Source: Chlorella sorokiniana
Taxonomy: Eukaryota > Chlorophyta > Trebouxiophyceae > Chlorellales > Chlorellaceae
NCBI GenBank assembly: GCA_025917655.1
Contig: CP084614.1
Coordinates: 1,798,001-1,862,000, forward strand
DNA length: 64,000 bases
Direction: 5' to 3'
The notes under the pieces were generated by a model that worked only from the letters and a program-made list of their open reading frames with translations, made no database searches and was not told the DNA's origin. A program made the position numbers and the translations under genes. Of this stretch, positions 1 through 11,900 are shown piece by piece. Numbering within the stretch: position 1 is the first letter of the stretch; the number at the start of each line of letters is the position of its first letter.

Positions 1-1741
1 GGGGGTACAAACAGGCACAGGCGGGTGAACACTGCAGGCCTTCGGGTGGCAAGGGGACCGTCCGGGCAGGGCCCCACCTGGCGTGCGCAGCGGGCCCGGC
101 CCCGCCGCCTCGTACTGCTGCGCCGCCGCCGCCACCGCCTCGTACGCCTCGCGCACCACAAACCCGGCATCCTGCGGCACGCAGCAGCGCGGCTGTGTCA
201 AGCCTTCAGGCCACGGCGGCCAGCGGGGCTCCCCAGCCGCGCGGGCGGCACCGCCTGAGGCGCCTTCTTCCGCTCCGGCGTCGGCGCTGGCCCGGGCGTC
301 GGGATCGTGGCAGCATGCGCACGGCGGCCATGGCCGTGCTGCTACGCAAAGGCGGGAGAAGGCGGCTGCGGGGGGTGTTCAGCTGCCGTCATCCCCAGCC
401 TCACCCGTTGGGCAACGTCCACACCCAGCGCCAGCGCGTGGCGTGCCCCCACCGGGTCTGCGCTGCCGATCCCCACCGCAAAGGAGCGGCTGATGTCGTC
501 GGCGCCCGTGGCGCTGCCGCCCAGCCTGCTGGCGGCAAAGGCCGTGTGCTGCAGGTCCCAGTCGGTGGCCGCCGAGCGCCGCGGGCGCTTGCCCAGCGGC
601 CCGCCCGCCGCCGCCTCCGCGTCGGCCGCCGCGATGGCGCCCTGCACCGAGGTCGCCAGCTGCTTGCGCGCCGCGGGGCTGCTGCGGGCGGCGGCCGCCG
701 CCAGGAAGAAGGCTGAGCGCGAGATGGCGGGGTCCAGGCCGGGGGCGTCCAGCAGGCGCAGCGCCTCCCCAGCACAGCCTGCAGCGCCTTCTCCTCGGGC
801 CGCTTGCCCGCTGCGGTGGGGCAGCGGGGGTGAGCAGCGGGGCTCCAGCACGGAATGAGAGGCAGCAGAGGGAGGGACAAGGGGAACAGCAGGGCGCCTG
901 GGCAGCGTGTTCTGCTGAGAGAGCACCATCAGCAGGTGGCTGCGGCTGCGGCAGGCGGCGGCGGCGCACCCAGGGCTGGGTCGTACAGGGTGGGGGTGCC
1001 CGCTGAGCCGCAGCCGACGTAGGCCTGCGCCAGGAACAGGCTGCGCAGCGCCCGTACATCCTTGCCCTGCGCCTGCACGCGCGGGGCAGCACAGGCGCAA
1101 GGACGTCGCCCGCGCATCGCTCCGCGGCTTGTCGAGGCCGGCATGCAGCAGCGGAGACAGAACCTGAGGGCTGTGCTGGCGTGCGCATGCCGATGCGAGC
1201 ACCTTGCTGCCGCAGCGCGAGGCAGAGGCACGCACCTGGAATAGCGGCACCACCAGCTGCATCGCCTCTGGGGGAGCTCCTCAAAGAAGAAGAGGCGCAG
1301 CAGCAGCGCCACCAGCTGCTGCCGCGCATTCTTGTCGCTGGAGCGCATGCCCTCCCCCAAGGCACGCAGCACCTCCTGAACGCCCACACCCTGCGGGGCA
1401 GGGCAGGAGGCGGCGGCGCGCCAGTGCTGGGTGGCGTGTGTGCAGGGACTTCCAGCGGCGATCTGCCGCCATTATCGGAAGCAGCAGCGCGGTATGGGTA
1501 GGTAACAGCGGTTGCAGACGCGCTCCACACTTGACCGGCAGAGGTGGGGAGGTTGTTTGCAAGTAGGGAGTGATCGGCGCACCTCGGGGCGGTTGAATGC
1601 ACGCGTGCTGATGTACCGGGACAGGCGAGGGTCCCTACCAAAGGGCACCGCGACTGGCTTGGGCTGGGGAGCGGCAGGAGGGGCGGCTGCGGGAGCAGGG
1701 CTGCGCCCCGCGCTGCTGACCAGTTTGGCCAATCGAGACAT
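1..1741 (-). CDS. Unrecognised multi-exon protein, C-terminal part outside window
   Basis: I do not recognise this protein. The start is the ATG at 1741 (MSRLAKLVSSAGRSP), followed by an Ala/Pro-rich stretch that could be an organelle targeting peptide. Exons read by eye are about 1741-1580, about 1400-1240, about 1080-980, about 806-407 and about 172-76, each with GT-AG borders. The fourth exon is the longest and encodes an alanine-rich helical segment with FAVGIGSADPVGARHALAL. Two single-base frame breaks lie in runs of C/G near 1270-1274 and 767-770. Restoring the frame at each gives continuous helical sequence (EELPPEAMQLVVPLFQ; AVLGEALRLLDAPGLDPAIS). The last visible exon ends in a donor, so the gene continues past the left edge. 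The coding call is supported by several aligned splice sites, but no function is claimed. Confidence 0.55.
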
Positions 1742-2573
1742 GCCCCCAGCTTCTCCCTGTCGCCTTTCTCTCTGGTGCTGGACATGCTGATCTACCTCCG
1801 CCTGAGCCCTTCACCCTCTTGTTTTCATCGAGTTTCGTATGCTGATCAAGTGGGTAAGAATCGACAAGCGAGTGTGCAACAAACAACGCAGATCTGTGCA
1901 GGTGGCCACTGGCCCCGTCCGCCACCCACTGCGCACATGTCGCCACGCGCGCATCCCTGGCCATTCCTCCGCTGGAGCCCAACTTGAAGCCTGTTAGAGA
2001 AAAGCTGGACAACTCTACCATGTCGATCGTATTGGGACCAGGCAAAATCGGGGTGTTAAGGGAAGGCGGCATAACGCAGCCTCATCCCAGAGTGCCGCCG
2101 GCTCGCTCCATGCCTAAGCCCCCGCAGCCCCCTGTGTCGCCATCCATCGTCACCATGTGATGCCATATGATCTCCTCCTAATTACAGAGTGCTTGCTCTC
2201 CACCCCGACCCGAGCGCCCTGGTCAACGTTGGCGCATTTTCCTGCAGCCTGGTGCAACGGTGGATGTGGTTGCTTTAAAGCAAGCAAATTTAGGATGACT
2301 TACACAGCCACTGTTTACTGAAGGAGCAGGTTCAAGCGGATAAATCCAATAATAATTCCAATGACAATTGAATCTCCTGAGAAATTCGCAAGAAGAAAAG
2401 GGGGATGAAGGACTGCCCATGGAATTGTCCGCTGCGCAGCGCAGGGCGGCCACATGGACTGGCCAGGCCTGGTGCCACCAAACTCATGAGTCATGCTCAT
2501 GAGTATGGCGGTACAGCGCCGCATAGTATGGTTACGCAACCTTCTGCTTGCAGTCAACAACAGACTGACTGAT
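1742..2573. other. Intergenic, no gene seen
   Basis: This is the space between the 5' end of the leftmost gene and the 3' end of the LamG gene, both on the minus strand. It is visibly less GC-rich than the genes. It holds a minus-strand TGTAA (read as TTACA at 2300-2304), a candidate polyadenylation signal for the LamG gene. No ORF here looks coding. Confidence 0.5.
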
Positions 2574-5500
2574 TCAATCGAGTGGGGGTGGAGGTGGCGG
2601 GGGTGCAGTGCACAAGTTGCTGGCAAAGCGGGCATTGTCACGTGAGAAGAGATTTGCCACCTCGATCCCTGCAACGTTGCGGGGACTAGTCAGCAGAGCA
2701 GACAGTCGATGAATGATTGTCGCCCATCGCACAACCCAGCTACGATTGCTGCCATCTGAACCTGCGTGGTGCGTGGGCTGCTGGCACCTGTGCCCAGAAG
2801 GGCTTCACCCTGGCAGCCTCACCTGTGAGGGCCTGGTTGTACATGGCAACCGGGCCCATCCTGCCACTGAAAGCTCGGTTGTAGTTGCGAAAGTCAAAGC
2901 CCAGCACAAGGTCGTTTCTGCCTGCAGAACACAAGGCTCGCAGTGCGATTGTTGCAGGTACGAGCGTGGGAAGCCCCACTCAGCACCAATGGCAATGTTG
3001 CACATGCAGAGGTTTGCCGTTGTGCCGACGCCGCTCCAGCCTCACCCCACGTGTTGGATGGCGCGGTGTTATTGAAACTGCGCGCTAGCTGCCCGTTCCA
3101 GTAGTAATTGACCTCGGCTGCATGCTTTGTCACGGCGACAAAGTGCCAGCAGCTGCCAGTAACAGGCAGCGAGGAGCTGGTGTTGTAGGTCGCAGAACCA
3201 GCTGCAAAGTCGAAGAAGCTGGTGGAGTCCCATCTGCAGGCGGTGTTGACACGGCGAAACTGCATGTGAGCTCTGATGGCCACATGCGCTGTATGGCGCT
3301 TTTTCATTGACCACCCGATCCACGCAGCTGGGGAAACATTGGCGTCTTTGCCTGGCAGGATCTGACTGGCTGGGCCTCACATGAACTGGTTGGCAAAGTT
3401 GGTGGGGCTCCTGTTGAGCGTAGCAAGCATGGCATTGGTGGTGATGGTGGCCCCGAAGCGCGCATCCACACAGCGCCTGTGAGCATGTGCATCGCAGTTC
3501 GGCTCTTGCTCGCCCAGAGTGGTGAGTCTGGCATTGCGTGGCCCAGCGCTGCTGCAGGTGACGCTCTGCAACTGGTGCTCGGTGTGTGAGCTGCGCTCTC
3601 ACCTGTCCAGTTGGTGCTGGGGATGCTGCCGACTGCCAGCGCGTAGCGGATGGCAAACGAGGTGGAGTTGCCTTCAAATGACAGCGCCCAGCCCTCGCTC
3701 GTGCTCTGCCGCTGCACCCCAAGCAGCAGCATGTGGTTGGACCTGCCGCTGCGGTCACACATCAGGCTGGGCAGCGAGGCCTGGGAGGGAGAGTCCGCGG
3801 GGTCCAGGGCCAACGCGAGCGCATCGCTGCGCGGCCAGCTGCAAGGCAACGGGGCCAGCACGGAAGTGGGCGCGGCGCCAGCACGAGCAGGTCGGCAGCG
3901 GCACAGACACGTGGTGCAAATGGACCAGGGGGCAGGCCAAGCCACCTGGCCAGGAGCCGCCGCTGTCGGGGCAGGGGTTGGGGCCTTGTGTTTGCATCTC
4001 CAGCCTTAAAGCTGGGTAGCTTGTGTCCGCCGACCTGCAGGCCCCACAGTTGACAGGGTGTGAGAGCGACCCTGTGCCGGGTAGCAGCCTCCAACGGCTA
4101 CCTTGCAGCAAGCACAATGCTACAAAAATTGTGCACGAGGTGCTGGTGCCCATGCTGCAATTGCTTCATGCAACGTCTTGGCAACAATCAGTGCAAACAT
4201 GCTGCTGACGCGACTGGTGTCCAGTCATCTGCTGCCCAACTATAGCCAAGCACCAGTGCTGCCGCTGGCAAGCGCTGCGCACTTACCAGCTATACTGACT
4301 TGCGGCGCCGTCGTTGGTGACAAGGGAGTTGATGAAGGCAAACCCGCTGGATGGCGTGGGGGCAGGGTTCCCAGAACACATTGCAAGCGGGATGGCGGTG
4401 GAGCTCGTCCCTTGGATGATCAGCGCATAGGCACTGCCAGGGGCCAACACGGCTTGCTGAAAGCTGGGATCTGTCAGTCCCAGTGTGGCAAAGCCGACGC
4501 TGACAGGCGAGAATTCAAAGGTTTGGCTGGCAATCACTGGGCCTGCTGGACGGCCCGCAGAGCTGGCTGCTTGAAGGCTGACAACCAGCGAGCAGTTGGC
4601 GGAGGAAGCGAAGTAGAGAGACAGGCCTGTGAGCCCCACCGCTGTACTGGCGTCAGTGACAAAAGAGTGCAGGCGGTAGCTGGAGTTGGACACAGAAATT
4701 GTGCCGTCCCCTAGTCCACCAGTGGTGGCCCGCGCGCAGGTTCCACCACCAGTGTTGTCCAGGAGGGCGCTGCAGTGGTGCGCACAGGGTTCAAAAGGTG
4801 ACATGTGCGGCACTGTTTAGAATGCTCGGCAAGCAAGGTTAAGCGAACAAGATGGAGAGTCGTCAAGCTAGCATCTGGAGGACGACGCTGAAACATGGCT
4901 CAGTACGCAGCCGCCACCAGTGAATGTGAGCAAGCAAGACGTAAGCCTGCCATGGGTATGATGCTGAGCTTAAGCTGCAAGCGCTGCTCGCACCTTGGGG
5001 GTGGGGGTGGGGGCCTTGGTGAGGGTGGGGGCTGTGGGCTGGGTGGTGGTGGGCTTGGAGGGGGTGGGCTGGGATAAGGCGGAGAGGGAGGCGGCGCAGG
5101 AGCACTGCACGTAGTGGTGCTGCTCGTCAGGATGCGGCTGCAGCACTCCAGGGCGGACACCTTCACCTCAGAGCCCTCAGGCAAGCACCTGCATCCAAAT
5201 GCAACACGAAAGATTTACAAAGCAGTGCTGGACCTGCGAAGGCCTACCATAATGGGGCATGCATATGCATGGATTGGCCCTGACACCCGCAATCACCGGC
5301 TTGCTTGCTTCTTGGGCTTTCAGTCTGTTGGACTTACCCACAGAAACGGCCAAAGCTGAAACCGCAGCAGCATTCCGTCCTTGCGTTATATGTCCATTGG
5401 GCGCCGTCTTGCACGCACCTGCACATAGGGAACAACGCCATTACAGTTGCTGCTGGCCGGTCTGGTTGCTTCGGCGCATTGAAAGCGTGAATCTATGTCA

Positions 5501-6559
5501 GATGCTCAATACAGCACTCCACTGGTCAGGTGGCTGGCATTGGTTAACGCAGCCAAACAAGCATTCGCCACCATATCATGGTATGAAGCTCTGTTAGGTG
5601 GGAACCGCACCAACGCAAGCACTTACTCGCCGAGCGGCGGTGGGGGCGGTGGCTGCTGGACGCTGCAAGCCTCATACGTTGCGGCGCACGTGGTGGCTTC
5701 GGACCGCCCGAGGCTAACTGAAAAAGGAAAGAGGAGGGCAGTCTCCGGTTGCTTCACGGGAGGACGGGGAGTGCTGTGCGATGGCAAGTGACAGTGCCCA
5801 GAGCCAGCGGCTCACACGATTCCGACTTGCAATGGGAAACCATTTCAGCACAATCTCTGCTCACCCAGTCCCACTATGAGGACGACGAGGGGCAAACCGC
5901 TCAACCTACGACACCGTTCCCTGCCCATGTCAAGGGAAGGCAGTAGCAACACAGAAAACTTTGTGGAGAAGACAAGAACCCGAACGCTCCCGATGAATCT
6001 CACGACCTTGCTTGATGAGCGCGTCCTTGCTTAGCTCCCCGGATGTCACACCGAAAGTTGTGTTGTAAGTGTAGAATGAGTTGTAGGAAGAAGAGACTGT
6101 GGTTTCATGGCCGCCGCGCGACCACCGGGATACATCCTTCTCCGGATCCTACCCTTCTGGTAGGGTTCAGGGATAAGCCAGTAGCCACCTGTCAGCGGCG
6201 GCTGTAGAGCTATGAATCTGCCATGCACCACAGGGCGCAGAGCTCATCTTTTTCCAGATTGAAAGGCGATACTAGCCCCGGCCTCACCAAACCGTGAGGT
6301 TGGACTTGCGGGTGGTGATGAGCAAGCAGCGCTGCGGAAGTGCCAGTTGCACTCTTGGCCTGGCCGGAAGCAGCAAGAGCCGGCCATCCAGGGCGTGTAG
6401 TCCATGCCTGACCAGCATGTTGTGGTCAAAGCCGTCTGTTTTCTCAGCCATAGCAGCTGCGTCCAGTCGGGGCAAGGTGTTCTGATCCTCTGGACAAAAC
6501 ACTGCCACTAGTGCTGTTGCAGTAATGCTGGTGGCAGGGCCGATAAGTAGTGTACGCAT
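2574..6559 (-). CDS. Secreted Cys-rich, proline-rich protein with LamG-like domain
   Basis: Exons on the minus strand (about 5718-5623, 5419-5340, 5191-4997, 4769-4287, 4043-3951, 3842-3602, 3460-3380, 3233-3053, 2929-2831, 2668-2574) join into one reading. Short cysteine-rich modules come first (FGRFCG; EATTCAATYEACSVQQ). A PPSPPYPSPPPPSPPPPSPQ linker follows, typical of hydroxyproline-rich algal wall proteins. A beta-rich module comes next (SLYFASSANCSLVVSLQAAS), then a LamG/concanavalin-like fold (SCWHFVAVTKHAAEVNYYW, then FSGRMGPVAMYNQALTG). The last exon ends in CTAPPPPPPPLD and a stop at 2574. The N-terminus is uncertain. The ATG at 6559 opens a hydrophobic MRTLLIGPATSITATALVAV segment that would serve as a signal peptide, followed by a Cys-rich stretch (GSCCFRPGQECNWHF), but the link between it and 5718 is not resolved. 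An extracellular or wall role is inferred from this architecture. Confidence 0.65.
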
Positions 6560-6658
6560 TAGGCGTGTCGCACGAAAGAAGGGTTGCAATGGAGACACCT
6601 CCCATGTAAATTGTGAGTTGCGCAGCTGGAGGTGCAGCGTTCAGCCCAGGTACGCATG

Positions 6659-8062
6659 CTACGTGGAGCTGGCAGCGGCTGCCGCCACGCGGTCATCAAT
6701 CCCCGACAGCTTTCCGGCCGCCAGGTCAGCAAAGGTGACCCCCTCCAGCGAGGCCACCACCGCATCCGCCCCCGCAAAGTCCTGGCTGCGTGTGGAGCCC
6801 GTGTAGGTGACCAGGCAGCGCATGCCGGCGCCCAGAGCCGCCGCCAGGCCAATCGTGCTGTCCTCAACCACCATGCAGGCAGCAGGATCCACGCCCAGCC
6901 GCTGCGCCGCCACCTGCAGCCAGACAGCAGGGAGAGGGATGGGCACCTGTCAGGGCTAGCCGCATCGCAGGCAAAGGGGAGGCAGCCTAGGTTGCGGAGC
7001 AACCAGGCAGTGGATGATTGCAAACATCAGGCGAACATGGCGCGAACCAAGCTGCGTTGCGCAACAGCTGGTCGGCCCTGGGAGCCCCCTATGTGCCACC
7101 TGCCGCGGTGCACTCCCCCGCCACCAGCCTCCCTCAACCCCTGCCAGCCTCAATGCCTGCACGATAATCAATAAAGGAACGGCTGGCAGCCCCCCTTCCC
7201 ACCTGGTAGATGGTTGGGTCAGGCTTCTTCTCCTTGACGTCGTCCCCCGCCATGAACAGGTCCAGCCCCTCAAAGCGCTCCGGCCCCAGCAGGCTTCCCA
7301 GCACAAACTCCACTGCGCTCTTGGTTGCGGCAGAGCATACCGCCACCGGCACACCCGCCGCCTGTGCCTCCGCCATGAGCCGCACGACGCCGGGCGTGCC
7401 GCCACCTCACCGCCGCCGATGATGTCCTTGTACTTGTCGGTCTTCCAGTCCTGCAGCGCGTCGATCAGCGCAGCCTGCTGCTCCTCGCTGGCGGGCGGGG
7501 AGCCCAGCAGGCTGGAGGAGGGCCAGCCATGCAGCGAGAAGTAGTGCCGCATCTTGGGCTTGCCGCCGCCCACCTGCGGTGGGGGTGGGGGGACGCAATG
7601 AGTCTGGGGAAAAAGGGGCCACCGATTTCCAGCACTGCCGTCCGCCCCTGTGTGCCGCTGCATTACGCTACGGCTTGGCAGGCAGGGGCCAGGCCGGGGG
7701 CTGGCTGCACTGGCCTCGCACGCGGGTTGCATGGCGTGCAAGGCGTGCCGGCCTTGGCCTGCAGACGAAAACCACAGAGGCACCCACCCGGTTCTGCAGG
7801 TCTTCGTAGTACTCCTCTGTCCACACCACCGGCCCCTCCCCGCCCGGGCAGCGCACATCAAAGTGTTCAAAGGTCGCGTTGTAGGCCATGCGGTGGATCT
7901 CCTCGCTCTCCAAAATCACGCCTGCGGCAGCGGGAAGGTTGCACAACAGTCGGATTTCGACAGGAGCATGAGCCGGGTTGACGGTGACAGTGCAGAGAAG
8001 CAGAATTCCCCATCACAGCGACAGCAGCTGCAGTGCGCACCGTCGCAGTCAAAGATGAGGGC
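6659..8062 (-). CDS. HAD-superfamily hydrolase, At4g39970-like (CbbY-type), probably plastid
   Basis: The exons encode ALIFDCDG with the nucleophile and acid Asp pair, ILESEEIHRMAYNATFEHFD, GGGKPKMRHYFSLHGWPSS, AVCSAATKSAVEFVL, AGDDVKEKKPDPTIYQ and VVEDSTIGLAAALGAGM. From memory of the family this closely follows the plant chloroplast protein At4g39970, a sugar-phosphate-phosphatase-like HAD enzyme. All four HAD motifs are present: DxD, the Ser/Thr of motif II, the motif III Lys and the ED of motif IV. The stop is at 6659. The reading begins at an acceptor near 8062, so the first exon, expected to carry a transit peptide, lies upstream and was not resolved. A single-base frame break in a CCC run near 7392-7394 interrupts ARPGVVRLMAEAQAAG. 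The substrate cannot be told from sequence. Confidence 0.85.
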
Positions 8063-8925
8063 CTGCAAGCCGCCGCCACCCCCTGAAGAGGTGCCCCTGC
8101 CGCAACACAAACAAGACGCCGGCCATCACTCGCGGCACAGCTGCGCTGCTTCCGGGAGGCTGGTGCAGCGTATGCTAGCCTTCTGCAAGGGACATTTGAA
8201 CAGATTACCTTTTAGGCGTTGGATTGCGCAGCAACTCTACTCAAGCACTGGCAGGGGCGGCTGGCAGCAGCGGCGGCAGGAAAGGCTTGCGAGGCGGCAT
8301 CGGCGGCAGCACCTTGCAGGTGCTACAAACGTAAGAGCACGGTATGAATTGGTCTGGAAAGGTGCCGGCTTGGCGCTGCCAGAGCTCAGGGTGGTAGACC
8401 TGCTCGCAGGGAACACCTGCATGATTGTGGCGCCCGCTGACTGCTACAAAACACCTGTGCAATGTCGAGAGTCTTTCAAAACGGATAATCGAGAAAATGT
8501 GCCTGTGTACAACGTTTACGAAAGGTACTTGGCTGCTGGTGATATTTGATGGAAGAACAGTGCTCCGAACGAAGTTGATGCGCAATGCAGGCAACATTCG
8601 GGTGTAATGGGCTCGTTTCCGAGATTGCCAACACGTACCGCCCATGTACCTGAAGGCCAGTTCGGTGAGGCATCTCTTGAGTGCCTCCGCCTGATCACCT
8701 TGCGATGCATGCATGAGCTGCAAGTGTCCGCCTCTACGGGCATCCGGTGCCGTTTGAACGCTTAGGACGGCATGTCTCAAACAAGGCACTGACCAGACCA
8801 CAGGGCTTCTTCAGTTGAACTCTGCAATCTGGCAGACCTGATACGCAGCTCGGCATCGGTCTGGCGGCAAGCCGCGTGGGGTTGGTGCCGCTTAGAGACC
8901 AAGTTTGCCGTGTGAGGACACCGTT
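8063..8925. other. Intergenic, probably including the unresolved first exon of the HAD gene
   Basis: This is a divergent interval between the HAD gene (minus) and the kinase gene (plus). A 186-codon minus-strand open frame (8241-8801) contains the helical segment SQGDQAEALKRCLTELAFRY next to a possible donor. I could not tie it to either neighbour. The missing transit-peptide exon of the HAD gene should lie here. Confidence 0.35.
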
Positions 8926-11900
8926 ATGTATGGACCTGGAAGCTTTGCAGGAGTGAGCAGTGTTGGTCTAATGCCGCACAGCCTGTACGCTGCGGCCCGG
9001 CACTGTCCTGTGACGCCGCTGCTGGCACACCACCAGGCGTGGTCTTCCGCTGGCAAGCCTTGATGCATCTTCCTTCCACTGCAGCAGCTGGACGGGGTCT
9101 CGGCTGCGCCTGCTGACGGCGGCTCGCCGCCTGAGCAGCCCGAGCGCTTGGAGCAGCCGGCAGCGCCATCACCGCCGCAGGGGCCGCCGCTGCTGGGCCG
9201 CCTGTCCTCGCTGCAGGACCTGCTGTCCCGAGACATCGAGAACGACGTGCTGCGCAGCCTGCCCTTTGCGGACGGTGCCGCCACGGTTGACGAGCACGAC
9301 CAGCCGCTGCTGCGCATACGGCGCCTGCCCGGCACCGACGGCGGCTTTGAGGTGCACGTGCAGCACCACTTCAGGGCCCACTTTGACGCGCCGCCTGCCA
9401 GCACGCACGACAGCCGGCGCGGCCCCGGCTCGCCGCTGCGGGGGCTGCTGCCAGCGGGCGGCGGCACGCAGCATGGGGAGGAGCGTGCAAGTGGGAGTGC
9501 TGGCGGCGCCACCACGACGGCGGCCCTCCCTTTCAGGCTCGACTATCAGCACAGCTCGAGCAGCGAGGGTGGACCGCACTCGCGCCCCCTGTCCACCCTG
9601 GCGTCGGAGCCTAGCGGCACCCCCATCACGCTGGCCGCACGCCACGCCCGCAGGCCCAGCTGCGGCAGCGGCGGCACCCCCGTGCAGGGGGAGGGGCGGC
9701 GCGGGGCGCCGCCGCAGGTACCCCTCGCTGGGCCGAGGCAGGGCTGCCGGGGACGATGTTGGGAGGCAGCCTGGCACGCGTGTTGCTCGTGCGCAGCAGC
9801 ATGCGCAGCAGCATGAGCAGCAGCACGCGCAGCAGCATGAGCAGCGGCATGAGCAGCAGCAGCCGCATCAGACGGGCCCTGCCTCCTTTGAGGTGGACCC
9901 ACGCGAGGTCGTCATCGGGAGCGCATCGCGGTGGGCGGCTTCGCCGAGGTGTTTGTCGGGCGGTACCAGGTGTGGTCACAGAGCGTGCGCGTAGGGGGTA
10001 TGGTGAATATGCTGCACTGTGCTTGCGAAGGGGTGCGTCAACTGGGGGCTTCAACGCCGGGCAATGCCTGCCCAGCCGCCAGCAGGCCGCCAGGCTGCTC
10101 GTAGCCTGAGCGGCGGCAGGCGCGGCTGTGCGGTCCCTGCAGGGCACCCTGGTTGCCGTGAAGCTGCTGCTTGCAGTGGACGAGGAGGGGCAGCAGCGGT
10201 TCAGGCGGGAGGTGCAGGTGGGGCGGCCCCCAACACATTATACTTACCCCACGCCAGCCATTGACCGGCTGAGCACTGCTGCCCTGCGTCCCATCCTGTG
10301 CTGAAACCGTCAAGCCCCTCCCGTCCTCGTCCTCAGCCTTTCCCCCTGTTCCTCCCAAACCCACCGCTGCTGCCTTGCCAGCATATGCTGTGCTTCGTGC
10401 CGCCAAGCGCCTCCCTTCCCCCACCGCACCGCTGCTGCGCAGCTGCTGGAGTCGATCCGCCACCCCAACATCGTGCTGTTCATGGGCTGGTGCTGGCGCC
10501 CCCACCTGGCCATCCTGAGCGAGTTCATGCACCGCGGCTCGCTGTGGGCGCTGCTGCGCCGCGGCGGCAACCAGCCGCTGGAGCCGCGCATGCAGCGCTC
10601 GGGTGCGCGCGCCGCCGTGCTTGCTGGCCCCCCGCAGCGTGTCAGGGGCAGCATGCTGCTGCCTGAAGCAGTGAGGTCGATTGTCGCTCATCTGTGCCTC
10701 CTGCTTCCGATATTTCGCGTGCGCCCCCCCCGCAGTGGCCGTGTCTGTTGCGCGCGGCATGGCCTACCTTCACGGCCGCACCCCCGTGCTGCTGCACCTC
10801 GACCTGAAGTCGCCCAACATTCTCGTCAATGACCGGTGGCAGGTCAAAATTGCAGGTGCGGTGAAAGGGGGAGGGGTGGAGGCATTGACCATCTGCAAGT
10901 GCAAAGCCTTCAACCAATTTGGGGCCATCTTGGATGCGTGCTGTCCATGCCGTCAACCGGCCATTGGTTGCCTGCCGCGCAGACTTTGGGCTGAGCCGCG
11001 TGCGCTCTCACACGCTGGTGTCTGGCACCGGCGCCGGCACGCCAGGTGGGCCTCCCCAGCCCCTTGTGCATCCTTACTGCTGACCGCGCCAGCTTACACT
11101 TCGTCTCCCGCATCGACCAGGGCAGCCTGTCTTTGAGCGCCGCTTATCTTCCTTGAATTGAACCTCCGTCTTTGACAGCTGCAACGTGTTGGTCCCTCTC
11201 CCCCTCCACCCACCACATTTCAGAGTGGATGAGCCCAGAGGTTCTGCGCAGCGAGGGCTGCGACGAGCGAGCCGATGTGTACAGCTACGGTGGGTGGGTT
11301 GGTGGGCGGAGAGGGGAGGAGAGGGCACCTGGGTCTGCGTGCTTCATGTCGCGCTTGACCCACAAACCATTCCTGGGCAGGCCTGCGTTGGTGACCTTCT
11401 GTCGTTTGCGCTGGCACTGGCGCCCACCCTGCCAGTGGCCTTCCTGCATGGAGGCCGACCCATTTTGTGCGCCTGCCCCCCCCACCCCCGGCCGCCTGCA
11501 GGCGTGGTGCTGTGGGAGTGCCTGACGGGGCTGCTGCCCTGGCAGGGCCTTCACCCCATGCAGGTGGTGGGCGCGGTGGGCTTCCAGGGCCGCTCGCTGC
11601 AGCTGCCCCACGACGCCGACCCCTTCCTGGCGGGGCTCTGCCGCCGCTGCATGGCGCAGGAGCCACGCCAGCGCCCGCTCTTCCCACAGATCGTGCAGGC
11701 AAGCAAGGCCCTTCATCCGTGAGGTTGCTCGCTGGGTTCTCGGCAGGGTGCGTCCTTCTAGCAGCGGGACAGCCATCGTGCCGTGTCCTGCCGAGGCTTC
11801 CTCTCTGTACCCCCTTGCCCTGCCTCAGGAGTTGGCGGCACACTTTGACATGGCAGGCGCTATGTCCAGCCGACAGACGCTCAGCGATGGAGGCTTGGTG

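Noticed and set aside
379-1785. A 468-codon minus-strand open frame at the left edge
   Set aside because: It crosses introns of the leftmost gene and reads most exons in the wrong frame.
8241-8801. A 186-codon minus-strand open frame with one helical-looking block
   Set aside because: It lacks a recognisable domain and a clear ATG context. It might contain a first exon of the HAD gene, but I could not show a consistent splice.
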